Assembly (NCBI GenBank): GCA_005800405.1
Contig: SYFN01000129.1
Location: 1-11,640 of the forward strand
From: Burkholderiales bacterium
Lineage (GTDB): Bacteria; Pseudomonadota; Gammaproteobacteria; Burkholderiales; Burkholderiaceae_D
Length of the DNA: 11,640 nt
Direction: 5' to 3'
Shown piece after piece: positions 1-6,418 of the stretch (the stretch's first letter is position 1; each line of letters opens with the position of its first letter). The notes under the pieces are model-generated. The model saw only the letters and a program-made list of their open reading frames with translations. It ran no database searches and was not told the DNA's origin. The position numbers and the translations under genes were made by a program.

Positions 1-1367
1 CGCTTGGTAGTGCGCACAATACCCACAAAGCTCCACATGAAACGTCGCAGCTCATCCCAGTTCTGGGTGATCACCACTTCTTCATCGGCATTGGTCACTC
101 GGCTTTCATCCCAGGCAGGCAGTGATATTGTCGCGATAAGGGCCTGATCAGCAATGTGCATCGCGGCCGCGCGGCCAAGTACAACACACTCGAGTAATGA
201 GTTACTGGCAAGCCGGTTTGCGCCGTGTAATCCTGTGTAGGCCGTTTCGCCAACCGCATACAATCCCTGCAAATCAGTGCGGCCGGCAAGATCGGTCACG
301 ATGCCACCGCAGGTGTAATGCGTGGCAGGCACGATAGGTATGGCCTGCTTCGTGATGTCGATCCCCAATTCCAGGCAGCGGGCATAAATGGTCGGGAAAT
401 GTGATTGCAGGAACTCGGGTGGCTTGTGGCTGATATCGAGATCGACATAATCCAGACCCCGTTTCTTCATTTCAAAGTCAATCGCGCGCGCGACCACATC
501 CCGTGGCGCCAGCTCCGCACGTTCGTCATGCGAGGGCATAAAGCGCTGACCCGCGGCCTGACCGGCAGTCTCAGGGAGCTTGAGCAAACCACCTTCCCCC
601 CGTACTGCCTCGGTGATCAGGAAGGATTTCGCGTAAGGGTGGTAGAGGCAAGTCGGGTGAAACTGGATAAATTCCATATTCGCGACTCGGCAGCCGGCGC
701 ACCAGGCCATGGCAATACCATCACCCGTCGCGGTGTCAGGAGTGGTGGTGTAGAGATACACCTTGCCTGCGCCACCGGTAGCCAGCACGGTGTGATCGGC
801 CTCAATGGTGATGACCTGCCCGGTGCTGACATCCTGCACATACAAGCCAAGGCAACTAGGCGGTAACTCGGTCAAACCGAGCTTGGCGGTGGTGACCAGA
901 TCAATAGCGAAATGATGCTCGAGCAGGGTGATGTTCGGATGCTTGCGCACCTGTTCTTCGAGAGTGAGCTGCACCGCATGGCCGGTCGCATCTGCTGCGT
1001 GGATGATGCGTCGCTGACTGTGCCCACCTTCGCGGGTGAGATGAAATCCCAGCTCCGTCTGCTCGTCACGGGTAAAGGGTACGCCTTGCGCAATTAGCCA
1101 TTCGATCGCTTCACGACCCTGCTCGACAATGTGACGCGTCGCCGTTTCATCGCACAGGCCAGCGCCAGCCACCAGAGTGTCGGCCACGTGCTGATCATGG
1201 CTGTCATGGGAGTCCAGCACCGCTGCAATCCCTCCCTGTGCCCAGTCACTGGCACCGTCTCTGAGCGCACGTTTGGAAATGACCGCCACCCGACGGGTAT
1301 GGGCAAGATGGAGAGCAACGGAGAGGCCGGCAAGGCCGCTGCCAGCAATGGCGACATCAAATTTCAT
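1..1367 (-). CDS. nadB: L-aspartate oxidase NadB, C-terminus cut by the window edge
   Basis: NadB is the FAD flavoprotein that oxidises L-aspartate to iminoaspartate, the first step of de novo NAD synthesis in the cytoplasm; NadA then makes quinolinate. The ATG at 1367-1365 opens 455 complete codons with no stop before the left edge. E. coli NadB is 540 residues, so roughly 80 are missing. The N-terminus carries the dinucleotide-binding motif GSGLAGL (residues 9-15). The motif LTREGGHS (110-117) contains Glu113, matching the E. coli specificity residue E121. Arg289, His350 (in THYTCGG) and Arg385 (in [13 protein letters not shown]) line up with E. coli R290, H351 and R386. The Glu plus these motifs favours NadB over succinate dehydrogenase SdhA or fumarate reductase. 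No good Shine-Dalgarno precedes the ATG. The gene is divergent from the cold-shock gene. Identification is secure; the C-terminal helical domain cannot be examined. Confidence 0.96.
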   Translation of the reverse strand, partial: MKFDVAIAGSGLAGLSVALHLAHTRRVAVISKRALRDGASDWAQGGIAAVLDSHDSHDQHVADTLVAGAGLCDETATRHIVEQGREAIEWLIAQGVPFTRDEQTELGFHLTREGGHSQRRIIHAADATGHAVQLTLEEQVRKHPNITLLEHHFAIDLVTTAKLGLTELPPSCLGLYVQDVSTGQVITIEADHTVLATGGAGKVYLYTTTPDTATGDGIAMAWCAGCRVANMEFIQFHPTCLYHPYAKSFLITEAVRGEGGLLKLPETAGQAAGQRFMPSHDERAELAPRDVVARAIDFEMKKRGLDYVDLDISHKPPEFLQSHFPTIYARCLELGIDITKQAIPIVPATHYTCGGIVTDLAGRTDLQGLYAVGETAYTGLHGANRLASNSLLECVVLGRAAAMHIADQALIATISLPAWDESRVTNADEEVVITQNWDELRRFMWSFVGIVRTTK

Positions 1368-1373
1368 GGTGAA

Positions 1374-1487
1374 TCAGGCAAGCATGCGGGTTTCGGGGCG
1401 ACGTACCGGACTATAGGCGATTTGGGCTTCCTCCGCACAAGCGGCCCACGCAAGCAGAAAATGTCGGTTTACGGCGCGGAAATCCAT
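1374..1487 (-). CDS. Possible 37-residue upstream ORF (leader peptide?) before nadB
   Basis: An ATG at 1487-1485 opens 37 codons ending in TGA at 1376-1374, six bases before the nadB ATG on the same strand. The peptide starts MDFRAVNRHFLLAWAACAEE and is not recognised. Codon choice looks like that of the neighbours. nadB has no clear ribosome binding site of its own, so translational coupling from this frame is conceivable. The frame's own start is preceded only by a weak purine stretch (GAAAG). A possible -10 (TATAGT, 1415-1410) lies inside it, and if that is the nadB promoter the frame would not be transcribed whole. It may be chance. Confidence 0.2.
   Translation of the reverse strand: MDFRAVNRHFLLAWAACAEEAQIAYSPVRRPETRMLA
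1410..1440 (-). promoter_or_regulatory. Weak candidate nadB promoter
   Basis: On the minus strand TTGTGC (1440-1435) and TATAGT (1415-1410) are separated by 19 bases. Only the -10 box resembles consensus, and the spacing is longer than ideal. The -10 is about 43 bases before the nadB start. No operator for a known NAD regulator was recognised. The rest of the 1368-1666 interval holds only this, the small frame above and the cold-shock leader. Confidence 0.25.
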
Positions 1488-1545
1488 CACTTTCGATCTT
1501 GGTCAAATTCTTTTTGGATCAGGCAGTTGTGGACAGCTTCTCAAG

Positions 1546-1551
1546 TATAAT
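1546..1551 (+). promoter_or_regulatory. -10 box of the cold-shock gene promoter
   Basis: A perfect TATAAT lies 115 bases upstream of the cold-shock start codon. No convincing -35 is found at 15-18 bases: TTGTGG (1527-1532) is only 13 bases away. A start site near 1558 would give a leader of about 110 nt, in keeping with the long leaders of cspA-type genes. The -10 is directly visible; the start site is inferred. Confidence 0.55.
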
Positions 1552-1627
1552 GGGCGCCACGTTGAGATTCGAGTAGCAGTGGTGCAGTATCAGTCTGTAA
1601 TTCCTTACTTGGTTGAGACGCTTTTCT

Positions 1628-1642
1628 GGCGGATATTCCGCC
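1628..1642 (+). promoter_or_regulatory. Perfect hairpin in the cold-shock mRNA leader
   Basis: GGCGGA (1628-1633) and TCCGCC (1637-1642) form a six-pair, GC-rich stem with a TAT loop, ending 14 bases before the AGGA ribosome binding site (1657-1660). It has no T-run after it, so it is not a terminator. Its place just upstream of the ribosome binding site suggests a role in translation or mRNA stability on temperature change, as known for cspA leaders in enterobacteria. That role is inference. Confidence 0.5.
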
Positions 1643-1666
1643 TCACTTACTAAGATAGGAAATGCA

Positions 1667-1870
1667 ATGGCAACTGGTACCGTCAAGTGGTTCAACGATG
1701 CAAAAGGTTTTGGTTTCATCACACCAGACGAAGGTGGCGAAGATCTGTTCGCACACTTCTCCGCAATTCAGAGCAGCGGCTTCAAGTCGCTGCAGGAAAA
1801 TCAGCGTGTTCAGTTCGATGTGACGAGCGGCCCCAAAGGCAAACAAGCATCGAACATTCAGCCCATCTGA
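1667..1870 (+). CDS. Cold-shock domain protein, CspA family
   Basis: This 67-residue protein is one complete cold-shock domain, a five-stranded beta-barrel that binds single-stranded RNA and DNA and acts as an RNA chaperone in the cytoplasm. The start [18 protein letters not shown] contains RNP1 (KGFGFI) and is followed by RNP2 (DLFAHF), both with their surface aromatics intact. The length is normal for the family (65-70). The ATG at 1667 is chosen because AGGA (1657-1660) sits six bases before it and the family always begins M-x-x-G-x-V-K-W-F. An in-frame TTG at 1613 would add 18 residues with no family counterpart. The leader hairpin and the terminator after the gene show a monocistronic unit. 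Which csp paralogue it is, and whether cold induces it, cannot be told from sequence. Confidence 0.96.
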   Translation: MATGTVKWFNDAKGFGFITPDEGGEDLFAHFSAIQSSGFKSLQENQRVQFDVTSGPKGKQASNIQPI

Positions 1871-1894
1871 GTCGTTTGAATCTTGCATGACTTG

Positions 1895-1917
1895 CAGCCC
1901 GCCTCAATGGCGGGCTG
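1895..1917. repeat. Nine-pair GC-rich stem-loop after the cold-shock gene
   Basis: CAGCCCGCC (1895-1903) and GGCGGGCTG (1909-1917) are perfect inverted copies around a TCAAT loop. No T-run follows on either strand, so alone it is not a typical Rho-independent terminator. It lies 24 bases after the stop codon and seven bases before a second hairpin that does have a T-run. It may protect the mRNA 3' end or help termination. Confidence 0.6.
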
Positions 1918-1924
1918 GCGAAAG

Positions 1925-1959
1925 AACCTCGCGTCCCGAAAGGGCCGGGAGGTTTTTTT
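1925..1959 (+). terminator. Rho-independent terminator of the cold-shock gene, possibly shared with lysR
   Basis: AACCTC (1925-1930) pairs with GAGGTT (1949-1954). An inner CCC-GAAA-GGG hairpin (1935-1944) sits in the loop, and a run of seven T (1953-1959) follows. The lysR stop codon (1960-1958) touches the T-run, so the same structure lies directly downstream of lysR on the other strand. In that direction the tail (TTCTTTC) is poorer, so it would be weaker there. Confidence 0.75.
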
Positions 1960-2866
1960 ATTGCGATTTCCGCCAATACTCTGTTTGCGCGAATGCCCTT
2001 CGCAAGAAATCGACGAAGGCTCGTATGCGCAAAGGCAAATGCTGCCGCTGCGCGAATACCGCGTAAATATTATTGCCGGGTGCTGCGAATTCATCGAGCA
2101 CCGTCTCCAGCAGGCCCGCTTCAATCTCCGTTCCGACCTCCCACATGGAGCGCCACGCGAGTCCGCGTCCGGCAAGCGCCCAATCATGCAGCACGGCACC
2201 GTCGTTGCAACCCATTTTACCGCCGACTTTGACGGTCAGATTCTTGCCGTTCTGACGAAAGGTCCATCCTCGTTGGCTACCGTCACTCGACATAGCCAGA
2301 CAGTTGTGATGCGATAGCTCGTCTGGCGAGCTAGGTCGTCCGAGTCTTTTGAAATACTCCGTTGATCCGACCACAACGCGTTTATTGTCAGCCAGTTTGA
2401 CCCCTACCAGACTCGAATCGGACAAATCCGCAATCCGGATCGCGACGTCAATACCTCCGCCAATCAGGTCAACCACGCGATCATTGAGGCTCAGCGTGAG
2501 CGTGACATCGCGATGCTCGGCGAGGAACGAGGGCACCAGTGGTGCTACGTGCTGCCGCCCAAATCCTGCCGGAGCAGAGATCAGCAAATGCCCGCTCGGT
2601 CGCGCGCTACGTTCGGACACCTGAGTTTCAGCATTTTCGAGATCAAGCAGGATTCGCTGGCAATTCTCCAGGAAGGCCAGACCTTCGTGGGTGAGCGCAA
2701 TTTTTCGGGTGGTTCTTTGCAGTAGCTTGACGCCGAGTCTGGCTTCAAGTGCATCTAGGCGACGGCCGATCACAGCGGGTGCGATGCCCTCGGCCCGGGC
2801 CGTTGCAGACAAGCTGCCGCGAGCCGCCACATCAACAAAGGTTGAAATTTGCTTGAATTGATCCAT
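1958..2866 (-). CDS. LysR-family transcriptional regulator, CrgA-like
   Basis: The product is a 302-residue cytoplasmic DNA-binding regulator of usual LysR length. Residues 1-60 are the winged helix-turn-helix: the N-terminus MDQFKQISTFVDVAARGSLS, the recognition region around IGRRLDALEARLG, and then LLQRTTRKIALTHEG. A linker helix follows (about 62-90). The effector-binding domain begins near residue 92 (GHLLISAPAGFG) and has the CrgA-type signature of this subgroup (DVAIRIADLSDSSLVGVKLA; GRGLAWRSMWEV). The ATG at 2866-2864 fits the conserved N-terminus; the ribosome binding site is weak. LysR genes usually sit divergent from their target, but here the upstream neighbour marC is on the same strand, 98 bases away. 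The target is therefore not obvious. The effector is unknown. Confidence 0.92.
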   Translation of the reverse strand: MDQFKQISTFVDVAARGSLSATARAEGIAPAVIGRRLDALEARLGVKLLQRTTRKIALTHEGLAFLENCQRILLDLENAETQVSERSARPSGHLLISAPAGFGRQHVAPLVPSFLAEHRDVTLTLSLNDRVVDLIGGGIDVAIRIADLSDSSLVGVKLADNKRVVVGSTEYFKRLGRPSSPDELSHHNCLAMSSDGSQRGWTFRQNGKNLTVKVGGKMGCNDGAVLHDWALAGRGLAWRSMWEVGTEIEAGLLETVLDEFAAPGNNIYAVFAQRQHLPLRIRAFVDFLRRAFAQTEYWRKSQ

Positions 2867-2964
2867 GAAAGAGGATGATTTTTGACCAAACTGAAATAAT
2901 AAACTGTAACAAGCCTTGATTTATGCGTGATTTGATTGATTTCAGCTTGCCGGGGGCTCTGCGC

Positions 2965-3567
2965 TCAAAGCGACTGCACATAATCGCGGATCCCGACCAG
3001 CAGCATTTCGACCGCAATCGCTGTCAGAATCAGTCCCATCAGGCGCTCAAAGGCCGTCATTACTGCCGAGCCGAGCACGCGTTGCAGGTACTCGGCTGAC
3101 AGTAGAACTACCAGCCACACGGCAGCTACCAGCGATAGCGCGCCCACATAAACCGGCATGGCCATTTGACCACGTGAAGAGAACAGTAATACCGTCACCA
3201 GCGCCGAGGGGCCGGCTAGCGCCGGAATGGCTAGCGGCACGATGAAGGGTTCGGCCGGCATTTGCTCTGTATCGCCGAATATCCCGCCCGGCTGTGGAAA
3301 TACCATGCGCAGGGCGATCAGGAAAAGAATCACGCCCCCACCAATACGCAGCGAGATTTCGCTCAGCTGAAGGGCATCAAGGAAATGCTGGCCACCAAAC
3401 ATGAAGCCAAGCAGCAAACCAAAGGCAATCGCGCATTCGCGCACGATGACGCGCGCTCGCCGTTCAGTCGGCACTTGCCGAAGTGTGGCAACGAACAGAG
3501 GCACATTACCGATCGGGTCGGTCACGAGTAAAAGCAGGATGAAGGATTGGAAAAAGCTCTCACTCAT
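2965..3567 (-). CDS. MarC family integral membrane protein (YhgN-like)
   Basis: This 200-residue, very hydrophobic inner-membrane protein has about six predicted helices (near residues 5-28, 41-60, 72-92, 108-130, 138-158 and 176-196). The family motifs are visible: DPIGNVPLF (17-25) in the first helix, LRIGGGVILFLIALRM (73-88), and PLAIPALAGPSALVTV (111-126) in the second half. Length matches YhgN/MarC proteins (about 197-220). The family was named for multiple antibiotic resistance, but E. coli MarC was later shown not to confer it. The transport substrate is unknown. The ATG at 3567-3565 has a weak GAGAG upstream. The gene is divergent from the molybdoenzyme gene (68-bp gap) and may be co-transcribed with lysR downstream. 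A gene symbol is withheld because marC and yhgN paralogues cannot be told apart here. Confidence 0.93.
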   Translation of the reverse strand: MSESFFQSFILLLLVTDPIGNVPLFVATLRQVPTERRARVIVRECAIAFGLLLGFMFGGQHFLDALQLSEISLRIGGGVILFLIALRMVFPQPGGIFGDTEQMPAEPFIVPLAIPALAGPSALVTVLLFSSRGQMAMPVYVGALSLVAAVWLVVLLSAEYLQRVLGSAVMTAFERLMGLILTAIAVEMLLVGIRDYVQSL

Positions 3568-3599
3568 TTACACTCTCACTTTTGATCGGTAGGGGTAGG

Positions 3600-3629
3600 G
3601 CAGCATACGCCCTATGGCTGCATAGGAGA
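3600..3629 (+). promoter_or_regulatory. Hairpin and strong ribosome binding site fixing a TTG start
   Basis: GCAGC (3600-3604) can pair with GCTGC (3617-3621), and ATA with TAT extends the stem across one bulged base. Two bases later comes AGGAGA (3624-3629), a strong Shine-Dalgarno, placed correctly for the TTG at 3636. That decides the molybdoenzyme start. The hairpin is short and may be chance. Confidence 0.5.
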
Positions 3630-3635
3630 ATCAAG

Positions 3636-5900
3636 TTGACACAACAATCAGCGTCGAAAACAGGCTTGTCGCGACGACATTTCATTTTGGGTGGACTGGG
3701 ACTTACCGGCGCATTGGTGGTTGGCTGGGGTTTGATGCCGCCGCGACAGCGCTTGCATGGCAGTGCGGCATTGAAGCTTGGAGAGGATGCCGTTGCCCTC
3801 AATGGCTGGGTCACGATTGGAACCGACGGCGGCATCGGTGTGGTCGTCGCCAAAAGCGAAATGGGTCAGGGAGTGACCACCGCCTTGCCGATGCTGGTGG
3901 CGGACGAGCTTGATGTACCGATGAATGTGGTCAGTTTACTGCAAGCGCCCATCGACAAAATCTACGGTGATACCACCATGATGGCCGACGGCCTGCCTTT
4001 TCATCCCGATGATCGTGGCGCGATCAAGCGGGTTGCACAATGGCTGGCACGCAAGACCGAGCGTGAGCTCGGTGTGATGGCAACCGGCGGATCGTCGAGT
4101 ATCAAAGACAGCTGGTTACCGATGCGGGAGGCAGGCGCTGCCGCGCGTGCGAGATTGCTGGCTGCCGCAGCATTGCGATGGAAAGTGTCTCCAGACGAGT
4201 GCATCACAGAGGCTGGTTTTGTGGTTCACCGAGATGGTCGCAGGTTGGGTTACGGCGTGCTGGCGGCAGAGGCCGCTCGCATGAACGATGTGCCATTTGT
4301 ACTCAAATCACCGGCAGAATTCAAACTGATTGGCAAACCTACGCCGCGTCTGGATGTCGCCGACAAGGTCAATGGTCGCGCGCAGTTCGGCATGGATATC
4401 TGTCTGCCGGGCTTGATACATGCGGCCATTGCGATGTGCCCGGTGCATGGCGGGTCGCTGAGGTCGTTTGACTCCGCGAAGGTCAGCAAGATGCACGGTG
4501 TGATTGATGTTGTTGCACTGCCCGCCGATCGTTCTGGTGCACCCGAGGCCGTTGCCGTACTGGCCAAAAGCTGGTGGCAGGCTCACAAGGCGCTGAGCCG
4601 TCTGCCGATCGTTTGGGATGACGGCGCGAACGCGCAGTCCTCGGATGCTTCATTGTTCGCGCAGCTAAAGGACGGTCTGGATCAGGAATCCGGATTGATT
4701 TACTTCAGTCAGGGTAGTGGTGAGGCGCCACCGTCGGCCAAAAAAATCACGGCAGAGTATCGCGTACCGCTGCTCGCGCATGCGGCCATGGAGCCGATCA
4801 ACTGTACGGCGCGGCTGAGCGGTGATCAACTTTCGCTGTGGGTGCCGACGCAAGTACCTTCGATTGCAGTAAGCGCTGCTGCGCGAGCGCTTGGTTTGAG
4901 TGAAGATCGGGTGACTTTACACATGACGTATCTGGGCGGTGGTTTCGGTCGCCGTCTGGAAACGGATATGGTGGTGCAAGCCGCTCTGCTGGCCCAGGCC
5001 GCAAAGGGTGCGCCGGTGCGCCTGGTCTGGTCTCGTGAAAACGACATCGCTCATGATTTTTATCGTCCTGCCTCCGTGGCCAGGCTCAGTGCGGCACTGG
5101 ATACTTCGGGCCGTGTAGTGCATTGGGAAAGCTATTCGGCATCCGGTGCCCCGGTGCAGCAAATGCTGGCGCGGGCCTTTGGTTTGCCCCAGATGGGTCC
5201 AGACAAGACCACCGTCGAGGGTCTGCACGATCACTGTTATAAAATCCCCAGTCAGCGCGCATCGCACGTCAAGGTGGATGCACCGGTGGCGCTGGGAAGC
5301 TGGCGCTCGGTGGGCCATTCGCACAATGCGTTTTTCAAAGAGAGTTTCATCGATGAGCTGGCGTTGGCAGCGGGAGCAGATTCGCTGAGTTTTCGACGAC
5401 AGATGCTGTGCGAGCATACCCGCCATCTTGCCGTGCTCGAGGCGGCGGTGGCCAAAGCCGGCAAACCCGCTGAGGGCCGCGAGCAGGGTATCGCCTTGCA
5501 TCAATCCTTTGGCAGTATCGTTGCGCAAGTAGCCGAGGTATCGGTATCGGATGGATGCATACAGGTGCATCGCATCAGCTGCGCGATTGATTGTGGCCGT
5601 GTGGTCAATCCACTGGGTGTAACGCAGCAGATTGAGTCGGCAATTGTGTATGGTTTGTCGGCTGCGCTATATGGTGAAATTCGAATGCGCGATGGACGCG
5701 TTGTGCAGAGAAATTTTCATGATTATCCGATGCTGCGCATGCGCGAGATGCCACTGATTGATGTCGAGATCATGCGAAGTGAGGAAGCGCCTGAGGGCGC
5801 TGGTGAGCCCGGCACGCCGCCCGTCGCACCTGCGGTGGCCAACGCCATATTTAAACTGACAGGCCAGCGCTTGCGTAGTCTGCCTCTCAGGCTGGGCTGA
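3636..5900 (+). CDS. Tat-exported molybdopterin-binding hydroxylase subunit, isoquinoline oxidoreductase beta (IorB)-like
   Basis: The 754-residue product belongs to the xanthine oxidase superfamily, large Mo-cofactor subunit, IorB-like branch. Enzymes of this family hydroxylate N-heterocycles or oxidise aldehydes with water as oxygen donor. The start is TTG at 3636, seven bases after AGGAG. A longer in-frame TTG at 3582 has no such site and would bury the signal. A twin-arginine signal SRRHFILGG followed by a hydrophobic stretch (about 15-36) predicts export of the folded protein, or membrane anchoring facing the periplasm. Mo-cofactor motifs: MGQGV (76-80), TGGSSS (150-155), AMEPIN with Glu386, GGGFGRR (434-440), and GEPGTPP with Glu724 in the place of the catalytic glutamate. 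Partner subunits (a 2Fe-2S protein, often a cytochrome c) normally lie beside it but none is here. The gene stands alone, convergent with the thioredoxin gene six bases away. The substrate cannot be predicted. Confidence 0.92.
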   Translation: MTQQSASKTGLSRRHFILGGLGLTGALVVGWGLMPPRQRLHGSAALKLGEDAVALNGWVTIGTDGGIGVVVAKSEMGQGVTTALPMLVADELDVPMNVVSLLQAPIDKIYGDTTMMADGLPFHPDDRGAIKRVAQWLARKTERELGVMATGGSSSIKDSWLPMREAGAAARARLLAAAALRWKVSPDECITEAGFVVHRDGRRLGYGVLAAEAARMNDVPFVLKSPAEFKLIGKPTPRLDVADKVNGRAQFGMDICLPGLIHAAIAMCPVHGGSLRSFDSAKVSKMHGVIDVVALPADRSGAPEAVAVLAKSWWQAHKALSRLPIVWDDGANAQSSDASLFAQLKDGLDQESGLIYFSQGSGEAPPSAKKITAEYRVPLLAHAAMEPINCTARLSGDQLSLWVPTQVPSIAVSAAARALGLSEDRVTLHMTYLGGGFGRRLETDMVVQAALLAQAAKGAPVRLVWSRENDIAHDFYRPASVARLSAALDTSGRVVHWESYSASGAPVQQMLARAFGLPQMGPDKTTVEGLHDHCYKIPSQRASHVKVDAPVALGSWRSVGHSHNAFFKESFIDELALAAGADSLSFRRQMLCEHTRHLAVLEAAVAKAGKPAEGREQGIALHQSFGSIVAQVAEVSVSDGCIQVHRISCAIDCGRVVNPLGVTQQIESAIVYGLSAALYGEIRMRDGRVVQRNFHDYPMLRMREMPLIDVEIMRSEEAPEGAGEPGTPPVAPAVANAIFKLTGQRLRSLPLRLG

Positions 5901-5906
5901 GTGGCT

Positions 5907-6335
5907 TCATGAACTCAATTCGTCCAGCCGCAGCCGAAGATTGCATTCGGTCTGCCACTGCTCGCGCTGCGGATTACTTCGCGCTTCGCGGCTAAGCTCT
6001 TCGTCACTGCGCTCGAGTTGGGCTTCGAGCAGGCGCGATACCTGTTTCGGCTCGGGCATCATGGTGCCGTAGAAGGCTACCGTATCACCGCGTTGCATGA
6101 GAATGGTCGGAAAATTTTCTACATCAAGGTCGCCGATCAGATCGGACTGGTCTTCAGTATCAATCCAGACGAATTGATGCTCGGGATACTGCGGCGCCAG
6201 TGCATCGAAACCGGCACGATACTGCTTGCACACATCGCACCAGCCGGCACACAGGCAGGCGACCACCCATTTGCCCGATGCCAGGGCCTCGGACAGCACG
6301 GAAAAATTTTCACGGACTAAAAACAAAGCGGACAT
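5907..6335 (-). CDS. Thioredoxin-fold protein with WCDVC active site
   Basis: This 142-residue protein has no signal peptide, so it is probably cytoplasmic. The thioredoxin fold is shown by the strand WVVACLCAGWC leading to the CxxC pair Cys33-Asp-Val-Cys36, and by the cis-proline motif NFPTI (Pro76). An additional Cys28 lies just before the active site. The dipeptide is DV instead of the GP of classical thioredoxin, and the C-terminal 40 residues (about 103-142) form a charged, probably helical tail beyond the fold. It therefore looks like a specialised thiol-disulfide protein rather than TrxA. Its redox partner is unknown. It is divergent from tsaB and convergent with the molybdoenzyme gene. 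No Shine-Dalgarno precedes the ATG at 6335; a TAAAAT box lies six bases upstream, which suggests a leaderless mRNA. Confidence 0.88.
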   Translation of the reverse strand: MSALFLVRENFSVLSEALASGKWVVACLCAGWCDVCKQYRAGFDALAPQYPEHQFVWIDTEDQSDLIGDLDVENFPTILMQRGDTVAFYGTMMPEPKQVSRLLEAQLERSDEELSREARSNPQREQWQTECNLRLRLDELSS

Positions 6336-6341
6336 AGCGGG

Positions 6342-6347
6342 ATTTTA
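6342..6347 (-). promoter_or_regulatory. -10 box just before the thioredoxin-like gene
   Basis: TAAAAT on the minus strand, within ACGGTAAAAT, lies six bases before the ATG at 6335. A -10 this close would place the start site at or next to the start codon. No convincing -35 is visible. The same ten-base context recurs on the other strand before tsaB. Confidence 0.4.
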
Positions 6348-6406
6348 CCGTAGGGCAGCACGGCGCTCCCGAGTTGATATTGCCGGGCCATCGACGGCGC
6401 GCACGG

Positions 6407-6412
6407 TAAAAT
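6407..6412 (+). promoter_or_regulatory. -10 box just before tsaB
   Basis: TAAAAT within ACGGTAAAAT lies six bases before the tsaB ATG (6419), and there is no Shine-Dalgarno between them. A TTGATA at 6374-6379 is 27 bases upstream, too far for a normal spacer. The arrangement fits a leaderless transcript for the tsaB operon, or an accidental motif with the true promoter elsewhere. Confidence 0.4.
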
Positions 6413-6418
6413 AAGATC

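Noticed and set aside
405..866. 153-codon plus-strand frame within nadB
   Set aside because: nadB on the other strand has all its catalytic residues through this stretch, so the frame is a shadow.
1613..1666. N-terminal extension of the cold-shock protein from TTG 1613
   Set aside because: The family begins at the ATG at 1667, which has AGGA in place; the extension would cover the leader hairpin.
3582..3635. 18-codon N-terminal extension of the molybdoenzyme from an earlier TTG
   Set aside because: There is no ribosome binding site before 3582, it would displace the Tat signal from the N-terminus, and AGGAGA is ideally placed for the TTG at 3636.
4917..5570. 217-codon minus-strand frame antisense to the molybdoenzyme
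   Set aside because: It lies wholly inside a gene with clear motifs, has no recognisable domain or ribosome binding site, and is rich in Arg and His as expected of a shadow frame in GC-rich DNA.
6374..6412. TTGATA and TAAAAT as a -35/-10 pair before tsaB
   Set aside because: The spacer is 27 bases, far from the usual 16-18, so only the -10 box is kept.
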